From an uncultured Eubacteriales bacterium (GTDB taxonomy: Bacteria; Bacillota_A; Clostridia; Oscillospirales; Oscillospiraceae): a stretch of DNA of 9,136 nt. Location of the stretch: positions 1-9,136 of the forward strand of contig CATJRT010000147.1 in assembly GCA_949742895.1 (NCBI GenBank), written 5' to 3'. A program made the translations under genes and the position numbers. Below, piece after piece: positions 5,436-9,136 of this stretch. The notes under the pieces were generated by a model. That model saw nothing but the letters and a program-made list of their open reading frames with translations, was not told where the DNA came from and did not search any database. Positions within the stretch are counted from its first letter, which is position 1, and each line of letters starts with the position of its first letter.

Positions 5436-6215
5436 GTGCTGAAACATATCGAAGTCACCGCAAAAACCGAGGATGACGCCATCGCCAAGGGTTTGGCCCA
5501 GCTTGGGCTTGACCGGGACGACGTTTCGGTGGAGATTCTGGATCGGGGCAAAACCGGCTTTCTGGGTATCGGCTCCGTCCCTGCCAAGGTAAAGCTCACC
5601 TACGAGGCCCCCGACGAGCCGGAGCCCGCCCTCGCCCCTGCTGCGCCCACCCCCAGGCCCGAACCCAAACCCCAGCCAAAGCCTCAGCCCCGGCCTGAAC
5701 CGAAACCCCAGCCCAAGCCCGCGCCAGTCCAGCCTGCGGGCGATGCCGTTGACGACGACGTGGCTGAGGCCATCATCAAGTTCCAGACCGGCCTGTTCGC
5801 CCACATGGGGGTGGAGGCCACCCCTCGGGTGTCCACCAACGGCGACAACACCTACCAGGTGGTGCTGGAGGGAGAGAACATGGGTGCCCTCATCGGCCAC
5901 CGTGGAGAAACCCTGGATGCCATCCAGCAGCTCACCGGCTACGCTGTCAACCGGGGCCGCAGCCGCCGTGTGCGCATCCATGTTGACGCGGAGGGCTACC
6001 GCGCCCGCCGTGAAGAGTCCCTCACCCGGCTGGCCCGCAAGACGGCGGCCCGGGTGGTAAAGTACCGCCGGAACGTGACCCTGGAGGCCATGAACGCCTA
6101 CGAGCGCCATGTCATCCACACCGCATTGCAGGATTTCCCCGGCGTGTCCACCTACTCCACCGGCACCGAGCCCAACCGCCGCACCGTAGTGGCCTACGAC
6201 CCCAGCAAGCAGTAA
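5436..6215 (+). CDS. khpB: KhpB/Jag (SpoIIIJ-associated) RNA-binding protein
   Basis: A 259-residue protein in the family's three-part form. Jag-N domain at 1-55 (KGLAQLGLDRDDVSVEILDR then GKTGFLGIGSVPAKV). Proline-rich linker at 59-101. KH domain around 110-185 with the GxxG loop as IGHRGE (153-158). R3H domain at the C-terminus with RHVIH (224-228, the R-x3-H motif) and GTEPNRRTVV. KhpB binds RNA, in several Firmicutes together with KhpA, and affects cell division and elongation; the gene nearly always follows yidC. Start is GTG at 5436 because AAAGGAG lies 9 nt upstream; a TTG at 5415 is in frame but lies before that ribosome site. It is the last gene of the operon, with a strong terminator 9 nt after the stop. 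Confidence 0.95.
   Translation: MLKHIEVTAKTEDDAIAKGLAQLGLDRDDVSVEILDRGKTGFLGIGSVPAKVKLTYEAPDEPEPALAPAAPTPRPEPKPQPKPQPRPEPKPQPKPAPVQPAGDAVDDDVAEAIIKFQTGLFAHMGVEATPRVSTNGDNTYQVVLEGENMGALIGHRGETLDAIQQLTGYAVNRGRSRRVRIHVDAEGYRARREESLTRLARKTAARVVKYRRNVTLEAMNAYERHVIHTALQDFPGVSTYSTGTEPNRRTVVAYDPSKQ
5652..5723 (+). repeat. Two-unit 36-bp tandem repeat in the khpB linker
   Basis: Two adjacent 12-codon units encode PRPEPKPQPKPQ (residues 73-84) and PRPEPKPQPKPA (85-96). The DNA units are alike but differ at several third positions and in the last codon, so the duplication is not fresh or is kept at the protein level. The Pro-x alternation gives a stiff, extended, basic linker between the Jag-N and KH domains. 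Confidence 0.85.
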
Positions 6216-6224
6216 ACAAACAGC

Positions 6225-6259
6225 AAAGTCCCCCAGCAAGCCGCTGGGGGACTTTTTTT
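6225..6259 (+). terminator. Terminator of the rpmH-khpB operon
   Basis: AAAGTCCCCCAGC (6225-6237) pairs perfectly with GCTGGGGGACTTT (6243-6255) around AAGCC, and the T-run spans 6253-6259. The minus-strand gene downstream ends at 6258, inside this T-run. The hairpin may therefore also weakly end that convergent transcript (only three U on that side). Confidence 0.93.
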
Positions 6260-6518
6260 ACTGCGCCGCGTACTGTACGCCATAGTCGAACATCTTCAGT
6301 GCGCACCGCTCTCCGATTTCCTCCAGGCCCTCTATGATATCCACCAGATCCCGGTCCTCGAAGCTGATGCCGGTGCGCGCAGCAAGCCGCAGACGGGCGG
6401 CGTACACGCTCCCGTAAAGTTTTGAACAGGGCTTCCCTTCGTCGAATTCACATTCGATCTCAGGGTCAGGATGTACGTGCTGGCCAGTCATATATTCGTA
6501 GATTTTCTCTTTGGTCAT
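6258..6518 (-). CDS. Small acidic protein of unknown function
   Basis: An 86-residue protein starting MTKEKIYEYMTG and ending MFDYGVQYAAQ. The first third is acidic with His/Pro/Cys (QHVHPDPEIECEFDEGKPC). Residues 35-85 look like two helices (SVYAARLRLAARTG; DLVDIIEGLEEIGERCALKMFDYGVQYA). The length and the 'E-x-x-x-x-x-F-x-Y-G' helix near the C-terminus resemble small Clostridia proteins of the DUF6809 kind, but the match is weak. No enzyme motif is seen. Start at 6518 is chosen because AGAGG lies 8 nt upstream; the frame extends to 6557 without a ribosome site. It is divergent from a Cro/CI-type regulator with a shared palindrome between them, so the regulator probably controls it. Its stop lies in the T-run of the operon terminator. 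Confidence 0.6.
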   Translation of the reverse strand: MTKEKIYEYMTGQHVHPDPEIECEFDEGKPCSKLYGSVYAARLRLAARTGISFEDRDLVDIIEGLEEIGERCALKMFDYGVQYAAQ

Positions 6519-6563
6519 GGGTAACACCTCTTTTGCAGAATTTTGTCCGCTGTCCACAAAGAA

Positions 6564-6592
6564 AGCATATCACATTTCACGAATGAGGTCAA
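6564..6592 (-). promoter_or_regulatory. Promoter of the small acidic protein gene
   Basis: On the minus strand TTGACC (6587-6592), a 17-bp spacer and TATGCT (6564-6569), with TGA immediately before the -10, giving an extended -10. The -35 lies inside the 20-bp palindrome at 6583-6602, so a bound regulator would block it directly. Confidence 0.7.
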
Positions 6593-6602
6593 GTGACCTC
6601 AT
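6583..6602. promoter_or_regulatory. 20-bp perfect palindromic operator
   Basis: ATGAGGTCA-AG-TGACCTCAT: nine-base arms match exactly around a 2-bp centre. It covers the -35 of the minus-strand promoter and lies just upstream of the -10 of the divergent regulator gene. Cro/CI-type dimers commonly bind symmetric sites of about this length, so it is the likely target of the protein encoded at 6648-6878. Binding is inferred. Confidence 0.75.
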
Positions 6603-6618
6603 AACTTCACACGCCCCT

Positions 6619-6627
6619 TGTTATCAT
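6619..6627 (+). promoter_or_regulatory. Extended -10 promoter of the Cro/CI-type regulator gene
   Basis: TGT-TATCAT is an extended -10 with one mismatch. No good -35 lies 17 bp upstream. The start point would be near 6634, leaving a leader of about 14 nt that is almost only the ribosome site (GAGGGGG, 7 nt before the GTG). Confidence 0.45.
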
Positions 6628-6647
6628 AGATATGAGGGGGTGACGCC

Positions 6648-6878
6648 GTGGTCAGTGCTGAATTGATCGGGACTGTGATTCAAAGATTCCGAAACGAAAA
6701 AGGGATGTCCCAGGAGATTCTGAGCGGTCTCGCAGGTCTGGACCGAACACACTACAGCAAGATCGAGCGTGGCCTGAGAAGCCCGACCATCGACACTCTC
6801 TTCAAGATCGCTCAGGCGTTAGATGTCCCGCCCCATGAGCTGATTCAAGAGATCGAACATCGTTTGAACAACGATTGA
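6648..6878 (+). CDS. Cro/CI (XRE) family helix-turn-helix regulator
   Basis: A 76-residue single-domain protein. The HTH_3 fold is clear: IQRFRNEKGMSQEILSGLAG (11-30), LDRTHYSKIERGLRSPTIDT (31-50), then LFKIAQALDVPPHELI (51-66). SQEILSGLAGLDRTHYSKIERG is the helix-turn-helix, with S-K-I-E-R-G at the recognition helix end. There is no ligand or protease domain. Start is GTG at 6648, with GAGGGGG 7 nt upstream. It probably binds the palindrome at 6583-6602 and controls itself and the divergent small protein gene. My hand count gives about 52% GC over the gene, clearly below the flanking housekeeping genes, which suggests later acquisition. Such compact pairs occur in phage remnants and in toxin-antitoxin modules; which applies here is not decidable from sequence. 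Confidence 0.92.
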   Translation: MVSAELIGTVIQRFRNEKGMSQEILSGLAGLDRTHYSKIERGLRSPTIDTLFKIAQALDVPPHELIQEIEHRLNND

Positions 6879-6890
6879 CCCACAGCATAG

Positions 6891-6926
6891 TAAAAGCGAA
6901 CGCCCCGCAGGCAGACCTGCGGGGCG
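6891..6926. terminator. Strong GC hairpin, probable terminator (best read on the minus strand)
   Basis: A perfect 11-bp stem CGCCCCGCAGG (6901-6911) with CCTGCGGGGCG (6916-6926), loop CAGA. On the plus strand it follows the regulator gene by 22 nt but is followed by CTGATTGAC, not a T-run. On the minus strand it is followed by TTCGCTTTTA, a fair U-rich tail. It could therefore end leftward transcripts (antisense RNA or ileS read-through) and pause or partly end the rightward one. Confidence 0.6.
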
Positions 6927-6930
6927 CTGA

Positions 6931-6959
6931 TTGACACCAGTCCGAAAATATTGTAGAAT
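6931..6959 (+). promoter_or_regulatory. Near-consensus promoter of the small-peptide mRNA
   Basis: TTGACA (6931-6936), 17-bp spacer, TAGAAT (6954-6959): 11 of 12 consensus bases. It starts 5 bp after the preceding hairpin. Start point would be near 6966, giving a 56-nt leader before the ATG at 7022. Confidence 0.82.
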
Positions 6960-7000
6960 GATCGCGGATGTCGTGACAACGGCAGGCGGTTTGGCTACTT

Positions 7001-7014
7001 CCTCCGAGAGGAGG
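7001..7014 (+). promoter_or_regulatory. Shine-Dalgarno sequestering hairpin
   Basis: CCTCC (7001-7005) pairs with GGAGG (7010-7014) around a GAGA tetraloop. GGAGG is the ribosome site of the peptide gene (7 nt before the ATG), so the hairpin hides it. Hidden ribosome sites are a hallmark of type I toxin mRNAs. Confidence 0.7.
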
Positions 7015-7021
7015 TGGGCTT

Positions 7022-7114
7022 ATGCCTATGACCTTGACGTTTACATTCCATCCGCGGAACTGGACGATCACCATTCAGGTCAAAGCAAGCAGAAACCGCC
7101 ACCCGGCACGGTGA
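7022..7114 (+). CDS. 30-residue basic peptide, possible type I toxin
   Basis: Reading from ATG at 7022 gives MPMTLTFTFHPRNWTITIQV followed by KASRNRHPAR and TGA at 7112-7114. GGAGG lies 7 nt upstream; a second in-frame ATG is two codons later. The first 20 residues alternate hydrophobic and polar (TLTFTF, TITIQV), suggesting beta strands, and the C-terminus is strongly basic (Lys21, Arg24, Arg26, Arg30). There is no continuous hydrophobic membrane helix, which known type I toxins such as TxpA, BsrG and Fst have. Support for it being a real gene is the promoter, the strong ribosome site, the hidden-ribosome-site hairpin, the terminator and an antisense promoter facing it. No homologue can be named from memory. 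It may be toxic, regulatory, or a by-product of a functional RNA. Confidence 0.55.
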   Translation: MPMTLTFTFHPRNWTITIQVKASRNRHPAR

Positions 7115-7189
7115 CGGTTTCCTGAGCTTAGCTTAAGATACCTTTTCCCTGTACAGGGTCAAACCGTCTGCTCACGGCATCCCCCTACG
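7085..7189 (-). ncRNA. Putative antisense RNA (antitoxin-like) to the small-peptide mRNA
   Basis: The consensus promoter at 7196-7224 would start minus-strand transcription near 7189. A likely 3' end is the stem at 7092-7121. On the minus strand it reads GAAACCGTCACC and GGTGGCGGTTTC around a 6-nt loop: 12 pairs including one U-G, which on the plus strand becomes a C/A mismatch. It is followed by TGCTTGCTTTG, a moderate U-rich tail. That gives an RNA of about 100 nt, complementary to the 3' UTR and the last eight codons of the peptide gene. The ends are predictions; if this stem fails to terminate, the hairpin at 6901-6926 is the next candidate, giving about 290 nt. Confidence 0.6.
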
Positions 7190-7195
7190 GGGTTT

Positions 7196-7224
7196 ATTAT
7201 ACGCTCCCTTGACAAAACTGTCAA
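7196..7224 (-). promoter_or_regulatory. Perfect consensus antisense promoter
   Basis: On the minus strand TTGACA (7219-7224), a 17-bp spacer (7202-7218) and TATAAT (7196-7201): every consensus base is present. The -35 and the spacer lie within the terminator hairpin of the opposite strand. It points away from ileS into the small-peptide cassette; no open reading frame with a ribosome site lies ahead of it, so an RNA product is expected. Confidence 0.85.
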
Positions 7225-7237
7225 GGGAGCGTTTTTT
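7202..7237 (+). terminator. Terminator of the small-peptide mRNA
   Basis: CGCTCCCTTGACA (7202-7214) pairs perfectly with TGTCAAGGGAGCG (7219-7231), loop AAAC, followed by six T (7232-7237). It is a 13-bp stem. A weaker terminator-like stem CCCC/GGGG followed by TTTATTAT (7182-7200) lies just before it. On the minus strand the stem is followed by TATAATAAACC, so it is not an efficient terminator for ileS. Confidence 0.92.
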
Positions 7238-7241
7238 GCCG

Positions 7242-9136
7242 TTACTCGCCCAACACTGCCGCGCACCGCGTGCACAGCTCGGCATGGTGTCCGGCAGTTC
7301 CGATGTGCCCGTCATGGTTCCAGCAGCGGGGGCACTTAGGCGCTTCGCTGAGCTTCACAGCAGCACTCAAAGCACCGCCCTGCTTCACCGTCACCTTGGA
7401 CACGATGAACAGAGTGGCCAGCTCGTCCTCGCCAAAGCCCAGCTCACCGTCCAGCGTCAGTGCGATCTCCGCGTCCTGGTTCTTCTTGACGCCCTGCTCC
7501 CGGGCGTCCTCCAGGGCCTTGAGCACCACGTCCCGCACCTCCAGCAGCTTGTTCCAGCGCTCTGTCTCGGCCCCGCTCAGCGCCAGCGCCGGATCATAGT
7601 CCGGGATGTCGTTGAACAGCACGCACTCCCCGTCGTCTACGGCGCAGTGGGGCATTGCCGTCCAGATCTCCTGGCTGGTGAAAGCCAGGATGGGGGCCAG
7701 CATCCGGGTCATGCCGTCCAGAATGAGGAACAGGGCGGACTGGGCGGAGGCCCGGCCCGCGCCGTCGCCGCAGTACAGCCGGTCCTTGATGATGTCCAGG
7801 TAGAAGTTGGACATTTCCACCACGCAGAAGTTGTAGATGGCGCGGTAGACGGCGTGGAACTCATAAGCCTCATAGCCCGCCCGGACGGCCTTGACCAGCT
7901 CGTTAAACGCCGCCACAGCCCATTTGTCCAGGTCCAGCATATCCTTGACCGCCACCGCCTTGTCCGGGTCGAAGCCGTTCAGGTTGCCCAACATATACCG
8001 GGCGGTGTTGCGGATTTTCAGATAGGCCTGGGAGAGCTGCTTCATGATCTCCTTGGAGATGCGCATATCCTGGGTGTAGTCGGCGGAGGACACCCACAGC
8101 CGGAGCATATCCGCGCCGTAGTCCTTGATGATCTCGTCCGGCGGCATGGCGTTGCCAAGGGACTTGTGCATGGCCTTGCCCTCGCCATCCACCGTCCAGC
8201 CATGGGTGATGATCTGCTTATAGGGCGCAAGACCGTTGCAAGCGATAGAGGTCAACATAGAGGACTGGAACCACCCGCGGTATTGGTCGCCGCCCTCCAG
8301 GTACACATCGGCGGGGTACTGGAGGTAATCTCGCTCATTGGCCACGGCGGCCCAGGTGGAACCGGAGTCGAACCACACGTCCATGATGTCGTTTTCCTTG
8401 GAGAAGCGGTTCTTGCCGCACCTGGGGCACTTAAATCCGGCGGGGACCAGCTCCTCAGCGGTCTTGTCGAACCAGATATTGGAGCCGTGCTCCCGGAAGA
8501 GGTCGGCCACGTGGGCGATGGTCTCGGGGGTGACGATGGCCTCGCCGCAGTCATCACAGTAGAACACGGGGATAGGCACGCCCCACACCCGCTGGCGGGA
8601 AATGCACCAGTCGTTGCGCTCGGTAATCATAGACACCATGCGCTCCTTGCCCCAGGCGGGGTGCCAAGAGATGCCGTCACAGGCCTTGACGGCCTGGTCC
8701 TTGATGGCGTCCACAGAGCAGAACCACTGCTCAGTGGCCCGGTAGATGATGGGGTGCTTGCACCGCCAGCAGTGGGGGTAGGAGTGGGTGATCTGGGCCT
8801 TAGCCAGCAGGAAGCCCTCGTTTTCCAGGTCGGCCACCACCATGTCGTTGCCCTTGGCGTAGAACTGGCCGTTATACCGCGCGTCGGTCATCACGCCCTT
8901 GGCGTTGACGGGCACGGGCACGCCGATGTTGGTCAGCCCCGCGTCGTCGTAGCGCTTGCACACGTCAAAGTCCTCCGCGCCGAAGCCGGGGGCGGTGTGG
9001 ACGCAGCCGGTACCGGCGTCCAGGGTGACGTGGTCGCCGTTCAAGATCACGCTGTCCTGGTCCAGCAGGGGGTGCTTGGCCACCATGAGCTCCAGATCGG
9101 AGCCTTTGAGCGTGACCAAGATCTTGCACGCATGGA
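7242..9136 (-). CDS. ileS: Isoleucyl-tRNA synthetase, C-terminal two thirds (start outside the window)
   Basis: The frame is open to the right edge, reading HACKILVTLKGSDLEL at the edge, and ends with TAA at 7242-7244. About 630 of an expected 900-950 residues are present. Seen in order: the end of the CP1 editing domain (GCVHTAPGFGAEDFDVC), HSYPHCWRCKHPIIYR, WFCSVDAIKD, CISRQRVWGVPIPVF, VWFDSGSTW, GGDQYRGWF, the second class I signature as KAMHKSLGN (KMSKS equivalent, about 8150-8177), the anticodon-binding helical domain, and a C-terminal zinc motif CPRCWN with CTRC near the end. The N-terminal HIGH motif, and any T-box leader, lie beyond the window. The enzyme charges tRNA-Ile with isoleucine and edits valine. 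The gene has no clear terminator of its own: its stop is 5 nt from the opposing terminator hairpin of the small-peptide cassette. Confidence 0.98.
   Translation of the reverse strand, partial: HACKILVTLKGSDLELMVAKHPLLDQDSVILNGDHVTLDAGTGCVHTAPGFGAEDFDVCKRYDDAGLTNIGVPVPVNAKGVMTDARYNGQFYAKGNDMVVADLENEGFLLAKAQITHSYPHCWRCKHPIIYRATEQWFCSVDAIKDQAVKACDGISWHPAWGKERMVSMITERNDWCISRQRVWGVPIPVFYCDDCGEAIVTPETIAHVADLFREHGSNIWFDKTAEELVPAGFKCPRCGKNRFSKENDIMDVWFDSGSTWAAVANERDYLQYPADVYLEGGDQYRGWFQSSMLTSIACNGLAPYKQIITHGWTVDGEGKAMHKSLGNAMPPDEIIKDYGADMLRLWVSSADYTQDMRISKEIMKQLSQAYLKIRNTARYMLGNLNGFDPDKAVAVKDMLDLDKWAVAAFNELVKAVRAGYEAYEFHAVYRAIYNFCVVEMSNFYLDIIKDRLYCGDGAGRASAQSALFLILDGMTRMLAPILAFTSQEIWTAMPHCAVDDGECVLFNDIPDYDPALALSGAETERWNKLLEVRDVVLKALEDAREQGVKKNQDAEIALTLDGELGFGEDELATLFIVSKVTVKQGGALSAAVKLSEAPKCPRCWNHDGHIGTAGHHAELCTRCAAVLGE

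Larger units (their letters stand above)
6985..7168 (+). other. Set of four mutually complementary 8-nt words in the small-peptide mRNA
   Basis: GGCGGTTT (6985-6992, leader) is the exact complement of AAACCGCC (7093-7100, end of the reading frame). GACGGTTT (7113-7120, at the stop codon) is the exact complement of AAACCGTC (7161-7168, 3' UTR). Words 2 and 3 also pair locally as the hairpin 7092-7121. The mRNA therefore has a local fold and a long-range 5'-3' fold that cannot coexist. The 3' UTR palindrome CCCTGTACAGGG (7147-7158) lies between words 3 and 4. Confidence 0.7.

Noticed and set aside
5316..6239. 307-codon minus-strand open frame with Gly-rich repeats
   Set aside because: Antisense of khpB; the Gly-rich stretch is the complement of the Pro-rich linker, and it runs into the operon terminator.
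6549..6558. CTGTCCACA as a DnaA box
   Set aside because: Two mismatches to TTATCCACA and no neighbours; no evidence for a replication origin in the window.
6802..7074. 90-codon minus-strand frame
   Set aside because: It crosses the regulator gene, a strong hairpin and the peptide promoter; no ribosome site and no family resemblance.
6931..7125. 64-codon plus-strand frame overlapping the 30-residue peptide
   Set aside because: It begins inside the promoter (before the predicted start point) and has no ribosome site. An internal start is possible, but the 7022 frame has the GGAGG.
6966..7237. 6S RNA, tmRNA or a riboswitch in the khpB-ileS gap
   Set aside because: The pattern of a ribosome-binding site, short reading frame, terminator and antisense promoter does not match those RNAs; no 6S-like long central bubble or tRNA-like ends were seen.
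8150..8177. KAMHKSLGN in IleRS as a damaged KMSKS motif
   Set aside because: The key Lys-Ser and the following LGN are intact, and I recall the MHKS form from other clostridial isoleucyl-tRNA synthetases, so this is taken as normal variation.
1..9136. CRISPR arrays, insertion sequences, tRNA or rRNA genes, integrase attachment sites
   Set aside because: I looked for regularly spaced repeats, transposase motifs, terminal inverted repeats and tRNA features and saw none. The only tandem repeat is inside khpB.

Overview
The window looks like chromosomal DNA from a GC-rich Clostridia member, most likely an Oscillospiraceae relative (Flavonifractor/Intestinimonas/Lawsonibacter-like). Support: GC-rich codon use, strong GGAGG ribosome binding sites, consensus sigma-A promoters, a DUF4317 protein, and a YidC without a signal peptide. 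The taxon is an inference from these traits; no marker gene was compared.

Layout. (1) Positions 1-1760, minus strand: a TetR-family regulator, a terminator, then a two-gene unit of a DUF308/HdeD-like six-helix membrane protein and the start of an MMPL/RND-type exporter that runs off the window. (2) 1729-2978, plus strand: a DUF4317 gene with its own promoter. (3) 3025-6259, plus strand: the conserved rpmH-rnpA-yidD-yidC-khpB(jag) operon, driven by a perfect TTGACA-17-TATAAT promoter, punctuated by three intergenic or leader hairpin regions and closed by a textbook terminator. It makes ribosomal protein L34, the RNase P protein, two membrane-insertion factors and a KH/R3H RNA-binding protein. 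dnaA is not upstream of rpmH and mnmE does not follow khpB. (4) 6258-6878: a small acidic protein gene and a Cro/CI-type regulator, divergently transcribed around a perfect 20-bp palindrome, lower in GC than their surroundings. (5) 6931-7237: a compact cassette with the architecture of a type I toxin-antitoxin locus. (6) 7242-9136, minus strand: the C-terminal two thirds of ileS.

The most interesting element is region 5. A near-consensus plus-strand promoter would make an mRNA of about 270 nt encoding a 30-residue basic peptide. Its Shine-Dalgarno is locked in a small hairpin, and an 8-nt 5'-UTR word is exactly complementary to the end of the reading frame. A perfect consensus minus-strand promoter (TTGACA-17-TATAAT) lies inside and beside the mRNA's own terminator hairpin. 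It would fire an antisense RNA back across the 3' UTR and the end of the reading frame. The peptide does not look like a typical membrane-spanning type I toxin, so the cassette may be a new class or a different kind of small-RNA locus.
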